From Thiotrichaceae bacterium UBA973 (GTDB taxonomy: Bacteria; Pseudomonadota; Gammaproteobacteria; Eutrophobiales; Eutrophobiaceae), in the NCBI GenBank assembly GCA_002292815.1, contig DBBX01000014.1:4317-68316 (forward strand): 64,000 bases of DNA. The letters run 5' to 3'. A program made the translations under genes and the position numbers. Shown piece by piece: positions 55,549-64,000 of the stretch (within the stretch, counting starts at the first letter, position 1; each line of letters starts with the position of its first letter). The notes beneath the pieces were generated by a model. It saw only the letters and a list, made by a program, of their open reading frames with translations. It searched no databases and was not told the DNA's origin.

Positions 55549-56420
55549 TATTTATTCTTCAATTGGTGCTGTCCCACCCAATCCTGAGTAAATTGCCAGG
55601 CGGAACGACCACTGCGTGAACCATGTTCAAGCGCCCATTTTAGAGATGCTTTTCTGACAATATCGATATCACTAGTTTGATAATCTAATTTTCTTAACCA
55701 GTAATCAACAATCGCTAAATATTGTTGCTGATCAAAAGGGTGAAAAGCAAGCCATACACCGAAGCGCTCAGAGAGCGATAATTTTTCTTCGATGGCTTCG
55801 TTCAGGTGTAATTCACCATGGATATTTTGGCTGGCAACATTATCGCTCATCATCTCTGGTAATAAATGGCGACGATTTGATGTTGCATAGATCAATATAT
55901 TATCGGGAGCCTGACTCAAAGAGCCATCTAACACGACCTTGATGGCTTTATAACTTGGATCATCAGCTTCAAAAGACAGGTCATCGCAGTAAAGAATAAA
56001 ATGTGCTTTCTTATTACTCAGCTTTTCAATAATATTTCTTAGGTCTCCCAGATCATTTTTTTCCACTTCAATCAAGTTTAAACCCTTGTCTTTATATTCA
56101 TTCAACAGGGCTTTTATTAAAGAGGATTTCCCAGTACCTTTTGGCCCCCATAATAAGACATTATTAGCGGGCAGGTTTGCTAGAAATTGTTGTGTATTAA
56201 CGTCAATCTTTTCTTTTTGACGTTTTATACACTGCAAGTCCGAAAGTGTTATTTTAGTCGCGTGTTTAATCTCGTGAAATAGTCCGCTATGACCGTAACT
56301 TTGCCAACGGAATGCGCCACCATTAAACTCGGTTATCCCCTTTGGCACATCCGGGATAAAAAGGTCAATCTTATCTAGCAGTGAATCTAATCGTTTTAAT
56401 AAACTATCTGTTTCTGACAC
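55548..56420 (-). CDS. DUF815-family AAA ATPase
   Basis: The 290-residue P-loop ATPase has Walker A LLWGPKGTGKSSLIKAL (about 88-104), Walker B ILYCDDLSFE, sensor region LIYATSNRRHLLPE, and a C-terminal helical lid. It matches DUF815 (PF05673), related to AAA+ loaders; substrate and role are unknown. It heads the hpt/phosphorylase operon. Confidence 0.88.
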   Translation of the reverse strand: MSETDSLLKRLDSLLDKIDLFIPDVPKGITEFNGGAFRWQSYGHSGLFHEIKHATKITLSDLQCIKRQKEKIDVNTQQFLANLPANNVLLWGPKGTGKSSLIKALLNEYKDKGLNLIEVEKNDLGDLRNIIEKLSNKKAHFILYCDDLSFEADDPSYKAIKVVLDGSLSQAPDNILIYATSNRRHLLPEMMSDNVASQNIHGELHLNEAIEEKLSLSERFGVWLAFHPFDQQQYLAIVDYWLRKLDYQTSDIDIVRKASLKWALEHGSRSGRSAWQFTQDWVGQHQLKNK

Positions 56421-56459
56421 GTTGCCACCAAAGTATTAATTTCAGCGTGCGATTATACT

Positions 56460-56759
56460 TCAGTCCGCTGTCATATTCTCCTGATGGAATGGTCTGGTTT
56501 GAAAAAACAAAGAATCATTTTCATTGATGGTTGTTAGGGGCATGTTCGGAGCAGTCTGCTGGGGTGGCATCATTAATCTAACCGGGTAAGTTCGCGTTGT
56601 TTTCATGAAATAGAAGAGGCAAAAGCGCAATAAAACTGGCGTGTCGTATACAAAGCCTTTGGCAGGGTAGTTGATACGTTGTTGATGAATTTTGAGATAA
56701 AGTGCTTCTACGCTGCGAAGTTCTGGGTTTAAGTCTGGTTCTGGGTTGACGAGGATCTT
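56460..56759 (-). pseudogene. Unidentified gene remnant
   Basis: A 99-codon open frame on the minus strand has protein-like sequence: NPEPDLNPELRSVEALYLK, then GFVYDTPVLLRFCLFYFMK, KTTRTYPVRLMMPPQQ and a charged end. It begins right after a stop and has no start codon until internal TTG/ATG codons, so it looks like the 3' part of a broken gene, or a repeat whose reading is fortuitous. I do not recognise a family and do not assign a function. Confidence 0.35.
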
Positions 56760-56935
56760 TTATATCATTGATTTATAATGCTTTATTCCTAAGGCCTTGG
56801 TATACGCTGTTATCCATATTTGTTATCTTCGGTATTTAGGGGGCTCAGCTAAGTTATCAGCAGCATTATAAATATCTTCATAAAAACTGACTATTTTCGA
56901 TATAATGAATAGATATACTTTTCATGGGTTTAAAT

Positions 56936-56959
56936 AGTAAACCATAGTTATGGTTTACT
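56936..56959. repeat. Perfect 11-bp inverted repeat
   Basis: AGTAAACCATA, GT, TATGGTTTACT: fully symmetric arms with a two-base centre. No T-run follows, so it is not a typical terminator. It is 330 bp before glyA and 516 bp from the divergent ATPase gene. It could be an operator or the relic of a small mobile element. Confidence 0.5.
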
Positions 56960-57289
56960 GGATTTTGCGCTATTGAGAGTTAAATAGAATTAGCTTGCGC
57001 TCATCAATGCATTGACTGGAAGGTTTTGGTAATATTCGCATCTGCTTGAAAAGCTATGGTCAAAGAGTGAGAAGTCGATGACGACATGAATAATTATAAT
57101 AATAAAAACTTAGGTGGGCTTAATAAGTAGGCTAGAAAAAAGCACCATCATATCTATATTTAGATTTAACGTAGTTTATCCAGGCTAAACTAGCCCCATT
57201 CATTGTAAATAATAATAGGTTAATAGTGTCAGGAACTACGAACACAATTCATTAATTTCAACATTTTAAATAATAATTGAGGGAAATAT

Positions 57290-58561
57290 ATGTTTACTAA
57301 AGACTGTAAAGTGCAGGGGTTTGATGATGAACTCTTTGCCGCAATGGAAGGTGAGCGACGCCGTCAGGAAGATCACATCGAATTAATCGCCTCAGAAAAT
57401 ATGGCTAGTCCGCGAGTATTGGAATGCCAGGGTTCAGTGCTTACCAACAAATATGCCGAAGGTTATCCAGGTAAGCGTTATTATGGTGGCTGTGAGTATG
57501 TCGATGTTGCAGAGCAGCTTGCGATTGATCGTGCAAAGGAATTATTTGGTGCTGATTGGGCTAATGTGCAATCGCATTCTGGTTCACAGGCAAATGGTGC
57601 GGTTTACCATGCGTTATTGGAACCAGGAGACACGATTATGGGTATGAGTCTCGCACATGGTGGACATTTGACACACGGCGCTAGCGTAAACGTATCGGGC
57701 CGGATCTATAATGCTGTTCAATATGGTATAGACACTAACACGGGCGAAATTGATTATGACGAAGCAGAGCGTCTCGCCATAGAGCATAAACCAAAATTAA
57801 TCATTACCGGTTTCTCTGCCTATTCAAGAATTGTTGATTGGCAACGTTTCCGTGATATTGCTGATAAAGTCGGGGCATTGATGATGGCAGATATCGCGCA
57901 TGTGGCTGGGTTGGTTGCTGTTGGCGAGTACCCAAGTCCAATACAGATTGCCGATGTAACCACCACCACCACGCATAAAACATTGAGAGGCCCACGATCA
58001 GGTTTGATCATGGGTAAAGCCAATGAGGAGATTCAGAAAAAAGTTAATTTTTTAGTCTTTCCTGCTTATCAAGGCGGTCCGTTGATGCATACGATTGCAG
58101 CTAAAGCCGTTGCTTTTAAAGAGGCGATGCAGCCTGAGTTTAAAACGTACATCCAACAGGTCAAAAAGAATGCCAATATTATGGCTGAGACCTTTGTTGA
58201 ACGTGGTTTGAATATTGTTTCAGGTGGTACTGATAATCATCTATTTCTGGTTGATATGGTTGAGAAAGGTCTGACGGGTAAAGAGGTTGACGCATCACTT
58301 GGTCGCGCAAACATTACCGTTAATAAGAATGCCGTTCCCAATGACCCACAATCACCGTTTGTTACGAGTGGTATTCGAATTGGCACACCATCCATCACGA
58401 CACGTGGTTTTGATGAAGCCGATTCAAAACAGGTTGCACACTGGTGTTGTGACATTATGGATAACATGGGTGATGATGCTGTCATTGAGCGTGTTAAAGG
58501 TGAAGTTTTAACGCTTTGCAAGAGTCGACCTTTGTATGAGTCTAATGATGACCTAAAGTAA
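57290..58561 (+). CDS. glyA: Serine hydroxymethyltransferase
   Basis: The 423-residue PLP enzyme interconverts serine and glycine with methylene-[33 protein letters not shown] and [14 protein letters not shown] with PLP Lys230 are diagnostic. The ribosome site GAGGG is 7-8 nt from the ATG. It supplies one-carbon units along with Fhs. It is followed by a hairpin and the nrdR-rib genes. Confidence 0.98.
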   Translation: MFTKDCKVQGFDDELFAAMEGERRRQEDHIELIASENMASPRVLECQGSVLTNKYAEGYPGKRYYGGCEYVDVAEQLAIDRAKELFGADWANVQSHSGSQANGAVYHALLEPGDTIMGMSLAHGGHLTHGASVNVSGRIYNAVQYGIDTNTGEIDYDEAERLAIEHKPKLIITGFSAYSRIVDWQRFRDIADKVGALMMADIAHVAGLVAVGEYPSPIQIADVTTTTTHKTLRGPRSGLIMGKANEEIQKKVNFLVFPAYQGGPLMHTIAAKAVAFKEAMQPEFKTYIQQVKKNANIMAETFVERGLNIVSGGTDNHLFLVDMVEKGLTGKEVDASLGRANITVNKNAVPNDPQSPFVTSGIRIGTPSITTRGFDEADSKQVAHWCCDIMDNMGDDAVIERVKGEVLTLCKSRPLYESNDDLK

Positions 58562-58576
58562 TTTTGATGTAAGTGT

Positions 58577-58606
58577 TTGTTTGTATAAGGGGTTGCCTGT
58601 TATAAT
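58577..58606 (+). promoter_or_regulatory. Candidate sigma-70 promoter for nrdR operon
   Basis: TTGTTT (58577-58582), 18 bp, TATAAT (58601-58606), about 50 bp before nrdR. The -10 box is consensus and the -35 keeps TTG. It lies inside the loop and 5' arm of the hairpin at 58588-58623. Confidence 0.4.
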
Positions 58607-58623
58607 TTTTTTAGGCAATCCCT
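58588..58623 (+). terminator. Hairpin after glyA
   Basis: AGGGGTTGCCT pairs with AGGCAATCCCT (11 bp, one G-U) around a 14-nt T-rich loop, 26 nt after the glyA stop. There is no long T-run after the stem. It is a likely terminator or attenuating hairpin between glyA and nrdR. Confidence 0.5.
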
Positions 58624-58658
58624 CATTCATTTTAGAACCTAGAATAGGTAGGTAGTAG

Positions 58659-59171
58659 ATGCATTGTCCTTTTTGCGCAGATCCCGATACACGCGTTATC
58701 GATTCACGTCTCGTAGGTGAAGGCAATCAGATCCGTCGTCGTCGCGAATGTACAAATTGTAAAGAACGCTACACTACTTACGAATCCGCCGAACTTAATT
58801 TTCCTCGTATTATTAAATCAGATGGCCGACGCGAGCCGTTCAAGGAAGAAAAACTCCGCGGCGGTATTTTACGCGCTATTGAAAAACGTCCTGTTGAGAT
58901 GGAAAAAGTAGAACTTGCTGTCTCTAATATTATGCATAAATTACGTGCTACTGGTGATCGAGAGGTTAAATCAATTCGGGTCGGTGATTGGGTCATGGAG
59001 CAATTACGCGGTATGGACCAGGTCGCTTATGTTCGATTTGCCTCAGTCTATAGAAGTTTTGAAGACGTGCGCGCTTTTCTAGAAGAAATAGAACGTCTCG
59101 AACATGAACTTCCACCCGAGCTAAAAAAGAGTCAACTCGATTTTCTTGATAGCGATGGTGATGAGAATTGA
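58659..59171 (+). CDS. nrdR: Transcriptional repressor NrdR
   Basis: The 170-residue product has an N-terminal zinc ribbon (CPFC ... [12 protein letters not shown]) and an ATP-cone (about 49-139: [14 protein letters not shown]). It represses ribonucleotide reductase genes by sensing dATP/ATP. No NrdR box was found near its own promoter in this window. The stop overlaps ribD by 4 nt (TTGA). Confidence 0.97.
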   Translation: MHCPFCADPDTRVIDSRLVGEGNQIRRRRECTNCKERYTTYESAELNFPRIIKSDGRREPFKEEKLRGGILRAIEKRPVEMEKVELAVSNIMHKLRATGDREVKSIRVGDWVMEQLRGMDQVAYVRFASVYRSFEDVRAFLEEIERLEHELPPELKKSQLDFLDSDGDEN

Positions 59172-60259
59172 CGTGGACAGTCCAAGATTTTCAATTTATG
59201 TCTCGTGCTATTCAACTGGCAAAACGTGGACGTTATACCTGTGATCCAAATCCACAGGTTGGCTGTGTTGTAAGCAGAGATAATCAAGTTGTCTCAGAAG
59301 GCTGGCACGCGATAGCGGGTGAAGCACATGCCGAGATAAAAGCACTCAAAGAATGTGGTGATGCCGCAGGTTCTACTGTCTATCTAACGCTCGAACCCTG
59401 TTCTCATCACGGCCGGACACCGCCTTGTGTTGAAGCATTAATCAATGCAAAGGTGAGTAATGTCATGGTTGCCATGATTGATCCTAATCCGCTTGTTGCC
59501 GGTTCAGGGATTAAAAAACTTGAAGATGCCGGTATAGGCGTCAAGCAAGGCTTGCTTGAAAATGAAGCGCGTAAACTTAATCCTGGATTTATCAAACGTA
59601 TGACACAGCATCTGCCTTATACACGATGCAAAATGGCAATGAGTCTGGATGGTCGTACTGCTTTGGCTAATGGGGAGAGTCAATGGATTAGTTCCGAATT
59701 GTCACGGCGTGATGTGCATCGTTTACGTGCAGCAAGTAGTGCAGTTTTAACCAGTGTGGAAACGCTTATTAAGGATGATGCCTCATTAAATGCGCGAGAT
59801 CTGGATATTGAATTTAAACAAGCGGCTCGTGTCATCGTAGACAGGACACTTAAAACATCAAACCAGGCAAAGATATTCAGTATTCCTGGGCAAATTATTA
59901 TTTACACAGAGCATGAAAATAACGAACGCATTCATGAGTTAGAAAAGCTTGGTGCAGAAGTTGTTTGTCTAGCAAAGACAAAATCATGGTTGCAGGATGT
60001 TTTTCTTCATTTGGCAAAAGAATTTGAATTTAATGAACTCATGGTTGAAGCAGGTTCGACTTTTTCCGGGGCCTTGATTGAACAAGGTTTAATCGACGAA
60101 CTGATAATCTATATGGCCCCCGTATTACTGGGTAATGATGCAAATCCATTAGTAAAATTAAAACAGCTTGAAAAGCTCAGTGACGCAAAACGTCTAAACA
60201 TCACTGACGTTAGGCAAGTAGGTGAAGACCTGCGTCTTACATTAACACTTCAAGGTTAA
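59168..60259 (+). CDS. ribD: Riboflavin biosynthesis deaminase/reductase RibD
   Basis: The 363-residue bifunctional enzyme has an N-terminal zinc deaminase ([28 protein letters not shown], about 25-95) and a C-terminal reductase ([36 protein letters not shown]). It carries out two steps after GTP cyclohydrolase II. The start is TTG overlapping the nrdR stop; ATG 59198 would still keep the catalytic part. Confidence 0.96.
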   Translation: MTWTVQDFQFMSRAIQLAKRGRYTCDPNPQVGCVVSRDNQVVSEGWHAIAGEAHAEIKALKECGDAAGSTVYLTLEPCSHHGRTPPCVEALINAKVSNVMVAMIDPNPLVAGSGIKKLEDAGIGVKQGLLENEARKLNPGFIKRMTQHLPYTRCKMAMSLDGRTALANGESQWISSELSRRDVHRLRAASSAVLTSVETLIKDDASLNARDLDIEFKQAARVIVDRTLKTSNQAKIFSIPGQIIIYTEHENNERIHELEKLGAEVVCLAKTKSWLQDVFLHLAKEFEFNELMVEAGSTFSGALIEQGLIDELIIYMAPVLLGNDANPLVKLKQLEKLSDAKRLNITDVRQVGEDLRLTLTLQG

Positions 60260-60268
60260 GCTATAATT

Positions 60269-60859
60269 ATGTTTACAGGCATTATTCAGACGACAGGTAA
60301 AATTATCGCTATAGATCAACATGGCGGTGATAGTCGTTTTGTATTTAATACAGGCGACATGGACCTGTCTGATTTAAAAGTGGGTGATAGCGTTGCGGTC
60401 AATGGTGCGTGCTTAACTATAATTGATAACGATAACAATTCTTTTGCAGCCGATTTATCCAAGGAAACATTGGAACTAACCACTTTTTCAAAACTAACGA
60501 TAGGCTCTCGTATTAATCTGGAAAAGGCAATGCTATTGTCTGATCGACTTAATGGTCATCTGGTCAGTGGCCATGTCGATGGGATTGGTAAGGTTTTAGA
60601 GATGCACGAAGACGCACGATCGGTACGTTATACGATTGAAACCCCTGATGCATTAAGTCGATATATATCAAAAAAAGGTTCAGTTACTATCGATGGCGTC
60701 AGTTTGACCATCAATGCTGTCGAGGGGAACACCTTTAACGTCAATATCATCCCGCACACATTATCTGAAACAATATTTTCAGAATACTTAGTGGGGAGCA
60801 GAGTAAATATTGAGGTTGACCTGATTGCGCGATATCTAGATCAGTTAATAGTAAAATAA
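60269..60859 (+). CDS. ribC: Riboflavin synthase (alpha chain)
   Basis: The 196-residue product consists of two lumazine-binding repeats: MFTGIIQTTGKI at the start, VNGACLTI and GHLVSGHVDGIG in the middle, DGVSLTINAVEGN in the second. It dismutates dimethyl-ribityl-lumazine to riboflavin. It lies 9 nt after ribD. No FMN riboswitch fits in the short gaps of this operon. Confidence 0.97.
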   Translation: MFTGIIQTTGKIIAIDQHGGDSRFVFNTGDMDLSDLKVGDSVAVNGACLTIIDNDNNSFAADLSKETLELTTFSKLTIGSRINLEKAMLLSDRLNGHLVSGHVDGIGKVLEMHEDARSVRYTIETPDALSRYISKKGSVTIDGVSLTINAVEGNTFNVNIIPHTLSETIFSEYLVGSRVNIEVDLIARYLDQLIVK

Positions 60860-60901
60860 TAATGTATTATTACTAGTTGCTTGAAAATTTAAAAAAATAA
60901 T

Positions 60902-62008
60902 ATGTCACTTAATACCACGTCAGAAATTATTGATGAAATCCGAAATGGCCGCATGGTCATTTTAATGGATGATGAAGATCGCGAGAACGAAGGTGATTTG
61001 ATCATCGCCGCATCATGTGTCCGTTCGGAAGATATCAACTTCATGGCACGATTTGGTCGTGGTTTAATATGTTTAACGTTAACAGGTGAAAATTGCCAAA
61101 AATTAAACCTGCCATTAATGACCAGCAACTCGAATTCCAATTTTGGAACAAATTTTACTGTTTCAATCGAGGCTGCAGAGGGGGTGACTACCGGAATCTC
61201 CGCTGCGGATCGTGCGCTTACAATTCAAAAGGCAGTGGCGCCAGATGCGAAACCAGCTGATTTGGTGCAACCAGGTCATGTCTTCCCATTGATGGCACAA
61301 GCTGGCGGCGTGTTATCGCGTGCAGGTCATACTGAGGCGGGTTGTGATCTGTCAAGACTTGCTGGCCTTGAACCCGCCGCAGTCATAGTGGAAATATTAA
61401 ATGATGATGGCACTATGGCAAGACGAGCAGATTTAGAAAAATTCGCTAAAGAACATGGCGTAAAGATTGGCACTATTGCCGATTTGATCCGCTATCGTAT
61501 TGAGAATGAAAAAACCGTCGAGCATATGACTGAAACTGTTTTCCCGACAGAATACGGTGAGTTTATATTACATGCTTATCAGGACAAGGTAGAAAAGAAA
61601 CTACATCTGGCGTTGGTTAAAGGAGAATTGAATCCTGATACACCCACACTGGTCCGAGTTCATTTAGAGAATCCTATTTCAGATCTCACTGGTAGTCTTG
61701 CCAAAGATCGAGGTTGGCCAATCGATGATGTCTTACGACGACTTGCTAAAGAAGACTCGGGTGTATTAGTTATTTTATGTAATCAATATGAACCGATAGA
61801 GTTAATCAACCAAATCGAATCGTATAAGACTAATACGCTGAAAGTAGAAACAAGCAATACTAAAAATAGTAAAGATTTGCGTACTATTGGACTGGGTGCG
61901 CAGATTCTTTCTGATTTAGGTATCAGAAAAATGCGAGTACTTAGTGCACCTAAGCGCATACATGCTTTGTCGGGTTTTGGTTTAGAAGTAGTTGAGTATG
62001 TGAATTAA
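60902..62008 (+). CDS. ribBA: DHBP synthase fused to degenerate GTP cyclohydrolase II (RibBX type)
   Basis: The 368-residue product has an N-terminal 3,4-dihydroxy-2-butanone 4-phosphate synthase (about 1-200) that is complete: [10 protein letters not shown] at 23-32 and [14 protein letters not shown]. The C-terminal half has the fold region of GTP cyclohydrolase II but lacks the conserved zinc cysteines: where the active enzyme has a Cys-rich HSECLTGD...LRCDCG block, this reads [19 protein letters not shown]. So only the first activity is expected, and a separate RibA is needed. Such hybrids are known in gammaproteobacteria. Confidence 0.93.
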   Translation: MSLNTTSEIIDEIRNGRMVILMDDEDRENEGDLIIAASCVRSEDINFMARFGRGLICLTLTGENCQKLNLPLMTSNSNSNFGTNFTVSIEAAEGVTTGISAADRALTIQKAVAPDAKPADLVQPGHVFPLMAQAGGVLSRAGHTEAGCDLSRLAGLEPAAVIVEILNDDGTMARRADLEKFAKEHGVKIGTIADLIRYRIENEKTVEHMTETVFPTEYGEFILHAYQDKVEKKLHLALVKGELNPDTPTLVRVHLENPISDLTGSLAKDRGWPIDDVLRRLAKEDSGVLVILCNQYEPIELINQIESYKTNTLKVETSNTKNSKDLRTIGLGAQILSDLGIRKMRVLSAPKRIHALSGFGLEVVEYVN

Positions 62009-62024
62009 TAAGATTAAATAGACT

Positions 62025-62504
62025 ATGAATGAGATAACATTAATAGAAGAAAAAGAAATCTATACCGGGTCGGTAAAAATTGCGATTGTTGCCAGTCGAT
62101 TTAATAGTTTCATCGTTGATCGTTTGTATGACGGTGCAATAAAGACACTTAATTCTAATGGTATAAATGATGAAGCCATTACAGCTGTCAAAGTACCAGG
62201 GGCATTTGAAATTCCTGTTGCCGTTGGAGCATTACTCGATCGAAACGAATTTGATGCAGTCATAACACTAGGGGCAATTATCAGAGGTGAAACGCCACAT
62301 TTTGATTTTATTTCTAACGAATGTACGCGTGGAATAGGTCAATTAGCGATTGATTCAGGTGTGCCGGTTATCTTTGGTGTCTTAACCGTAGATAATTCCG
62401 AACAAGCTATGGATAGGGCTGGTGATGAAGAGAGTAATAAAGGTTCAGAAGCAGCCGCAGCAGCATTAGAAATGATTGGTGTACTGGAAAAAATAAACAC
62501 ATGA
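62025..62504 (+). CDS. ribH: 6,7-dimethyl-8-ribityllumazine synthase
   Basis: The 159-residue product has IVASRFNSFIVDRLYDGA, VPGAFEIPVAVGAL, LGAIIRGETPHFDFI and FGVLTVDN, all family blocks including the catalytic His in GETPHFDF. It makes lumazine for RibC. Its ATGA overlaps nusB by 4 nt. Confidence 0.97.
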   Translation: MNEITLIEEKEIYTGSVKIAIVASRFNSFIVDRLYDGAIKTLNSNGINDEAITAVKVPGAFEIPVAVGALLDRNEFDAVITLGAIIRGETPHFDFISNECTRGIGQLAIDSGVPVIFGVLTVDNSEQAMDRAGDEESNKGSEAAAAALEMIGVLEKINT

Positions 62505-62956
62505 ATAGCAATATGTCTGCAATCAGTAAACGTGCACGAATCAAGGCCAGACGAAATACAGTCCAGGCATTATACGAATGGTTTATGACAGGTAAAGATG
62601 TCAGTGATGTTATTGCTGAGTTTGAGAGTGATGAACAGACATTGGCAAAAACCGACGTTGAATACTTTAAGCTGTTATTAAGAGGGACTATCAAGCATAG
62701 CAGTGAACTTGACTCAAGACTTACCGATTTAATTGACCGGCCAGTGAAAGAACTTGATGCAATTGAACGTGCCATTCTACATATTGGTTGTTATGAGTTG
62801 GAACATCATATTGAAATCCCCTGGCGCATCGTTGTAAATGAATCAATTGAATTAGCCAAGATGTTTGGTGCGGAACAATCACATAAATATATCAATGGTA
62901 TTCTCGATAAAGTTGCCAAAGAGTTACGCCCAACAGAAATTAGCAACGCCAGTTAA
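62501..62956 (+). CDS. nusB: Transcription antitermination protein NusB
   Basis: The 151-residue helical protein has RRNTVQALYEW at the N-terminus and ELDAIERAILHIGCYEL, then VVNESIELAKMFGAEQSHKYING and LDKVAKELR near the end, as in NusB. It forms the boxA-binding complex with NusE for rRNA antitermination. The start overlaps ribH by 4 nt. Confidence 0.96.
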   Translation: MNSNMSAISKRARIKARRNTVQALYEWFMTGKDVSDVIAEFESDEQTLAKTDVEYFKLLLRGTIKHSSELDSRLTDLIDRPVKELDAIERAILHIGCYELEHHIEIPWRIVVNESIELAKMFGAEQSHKYINGILDKVAKELRPTEISNAS

Positions 62957-62992
62957 GCATACTACTTCTATGTTCTCGTGAATGAGACTTCC

Positions 62993-63952
62993 ATGAACGA
63001 ATTTGAAATAATAGAACACTTTTTTAAAGATGCTTATCCCACCAGCAAGGGTGACCTCGCTCTAGGTATTGGTGATGATGCGGCTATCATTAATGTTCCC
63101 GATGATTCTGAATTAGTCTTATCGATGGATACGTTGGTTGCAGGGGTTCATTTTTTTGAGACTACAGCTCCGGAAGATATTGCCTTTAAATCACTTGCAG
63201 TAAACCTCAGTGATATTGCAGCTATGGGTGCCTCACCATGCTGGATTAGTCTGGCGTTAACATTGCCGGATAAAGATCTGGACTGGATAGAGAAGTTTGC
63301 ATCAAGCTTTAATACCTTAGCGGCAGAACACTCCTTGGTATTAATAGGAGGTGATCTGACTAAAGGTCCACTATCTGTCACTGTTCAGATACATGGCATT
63401 AATCCAAAAGGAAAATCTTTGCGACGAAGTGGCGCTAATCCCGGTGATGCGATTTATGTCAGTGGTAAGTTGGGTGCTGCAGCATATGCATTTAAGAATA
63501 TTGAAGACAGTATTTTATATCCAGCGGCGACTGAAAAAGAAGTACAACGATTACACCGACCTGATGCAAGAATAAAAACCGGCATTGCCTTAAGAGATGT
63601 CGCAACTAGCTGCATTGATATCTCTGATGGTCTAATTGCAGATCTTGGACACATACTAAAGGCGAGCAAGGTTGGTGCTGAGTTAGAACTTTCCGATATT
63701 CCTTATTCCGATAGCTTGAAAAATATTGATAATGAACTAGCGATTGAATTAGCCTTAACAGGTGGGGATGATTACGAACTTTGTTTTACTATTCCTGATG
63801 GTTTGCCCGAAGCGATATTAGAAGAATTCGAATCTATATGCCCGATAAGCAGAATAGGTGTGATCAATAATAAAGATGCATTACTAGTATTGAAAAAGAA
63901 AAATAAAGAAATTCATGATGTTACATCTCTATCATATAGTCATTTTGTATAG
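62993..63952 (+). CDS. thiL: Thiamine-monophosphate kinase
   Basis: The 319-residue enzyme phosphorylates TMP to TPP. GIGDDAAII, DTLVAGVHF, LAVNLSDIAAMGASPCW, LIGGDLTKGP and DISDGLIADLGHI are the conserved metal and nucleotide motifs. ATG 62993 (MNEFEIIEHFF) matches the family N-terminus better than GTG 62978. It follows nusB as usual. Confidence 0.96.
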   Translation: MNEFEIIEHFFKDAYPTSKGDLALGIGDDAAIINVPDDSELVLSMDTLVAGVHFFETTAPEDIAFKSLAVNLSDIAAMGASPCWISLALTLPDKDLDWIEKFASSFNTLAAEHSLVLIGGDLTKGPLSVTVQIHGINPKGKSLRRSGANPGDAIYVSGKLGAAAYAFKNIEDSILYPAATEKEVQRLHRPDARIKTGIALRDVATSCIDISDGLIADLGHILKASKVGAELELSDIPYSDSLKNIDNELAIELALTGGDDYELCFTIPDGLPEAILEEFESICPISRIGVINNKDALLVLKKKNKEIHDVTSLSYSHFV

Positions 63953-64000
63953 ATGACTTTAAATATCTCCGAATCAAGATGTACGTCGTCAAAACCTTTT
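63953..64000 (+). CDS. Start of the gene after thiL, possibly pgpA; cut by window edge
   Basis: An ATG directly abuts the thiL stop and stays open for the last 16 codons (TLNISESRCTSSKPF). In gammaproteobacteria thiL is usually followed by pgpA (phosphatidylglycerophosphatase A), so that is the likely identity, but 16 codons are too few to confirm. Confidence 0.35.
   Translation, partial: MTLNISESRCTSSKPF

Larger units (their letters stand above)
56421..57289. other. Gene-poor intergenic region between DUF815 and glyA
   Basis: This 869-bp stretch is the longest in the window without an intact gene. It holds a degenerate minus-strand frame (56460-56759) and a perfect 24-nt palindrome (56936-56959). 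A small GGCTA-AAC-TAGCC stem lies at 57183-57195 about 95 bp before glyA. The rest is very AT-rich. I found no tRNA or riboswitch and no recognisable mobile-element ends. Confidence 0.6.

Noticed and set aside
56527..56589. Short plus-strand frame (MVVRGMFGAVCWGG...) opposite the gene remnant
   Set aside because: It is only about 20 codons, has no ribosome site, and is antisense to a longer, more protein-like frame.
60860..60901. FMN riboswitch before the ribB-type gene, as in many gammaproteobacteria
   Set aside because: Only 42 bp separate ribC and this gene, too short for the FMN aptamer, and no aptamer-like sequence was seen.

Overview
The window is 64 kb of compact, AT-rich bacterial chromosome. 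Gene content and order point to a gammaproteobacterium: pyrG-kdsA-eno-ftsB-ispD-ispF, pheA-hisC-tyrA-aroA-cmk-rpsA-ihfB-lapA-lapB-pyrF, mfd followed by a CsiV-family gene, mtnA next to gyrA, and nrdR-ribD-ribC-ribBX-ribH-nusB-thiL. KdsA and LapAB indicate a lipopolysaccharide outer membrane. I cannot name the genus from sequence alone. I saw no tRNA, rRNA, CRISPR array, intact insertion sequence or prophage.

Layout. 1-6.8 kb: the start of an AgcS sodium/amino-acid symporter, a secreted DUF1223 protein, then an envelope and signalling group (FecR-domain protein, autotransporter-type barrel, lipoprotein hydrolase, CHASE2 adenylate cyclase whose N-terminus is frameshifted). 6.9-12.2 kb: MFS exporter, YcgL, formate-tetrahydrofolate ligase, ClC channel. 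12.4-17.7 kb: the pyrG-ispF block. 17.9-23.1 kb: a diffusible-signal-factor (DSF, Rpf) quorum-sensing locus. An RpfF-type synthase and a membrane fatty-acid desaturase face an RpfC-type hybrid kinase, which is preceded by an RpfG-type regulator cut off at the start of its HD-GYP domain. 23.2-32.3 kb, minus strand: Smr protein, purL, an orphan secretin-like protein, a DUF7931 protein, purB, a small membrane protein and tas. 32.4-34 kb: pyrC and rnt. 34.2-36.7 kb: divergent methylthioadenosine deaminase and mtnA. 36.8-53.6 kb: gyrA, the aromatic amino-acid/rpsA/lapAB/pyrF series, mfd and a csiV-like gene. 53.6-56.4 kb, minus strand: rhodanese lipoprotein, CPXCG protein, methylthioinosine phosphorylase, hpt and a DUF815 ATPase. 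56.4-57.3 kb: the only long stretch without an intact gene, holding a gene remnant and a perfect palindrome. 57.3-64 kb: glyA and the riboflavin/nusB/thiL operon.

How the genes work together. The DSF locus is the most interesting part: signal synthesis and sensing look intact, but the usual cyclic-di-GMP phosphodiesterase output has been lost from the operon and a desaturase has been added. Two separated gene pairs make up a methylthioadenosine salvage route through methylthioinosine: the deaminase with mtnA, and the phosphorylase with hpt, which can recover the released hypoxanthine. Fhs and GlyA both feed one-carbon units to tetrahydrofolate, which purine synthesis (purL and purB are here) consumes. 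The riboflavin operon encodes a DHBP synthase whose GTP cyclohydrolase II half has lost its zinc cysteines, so an active RibA must lie elsewhere.
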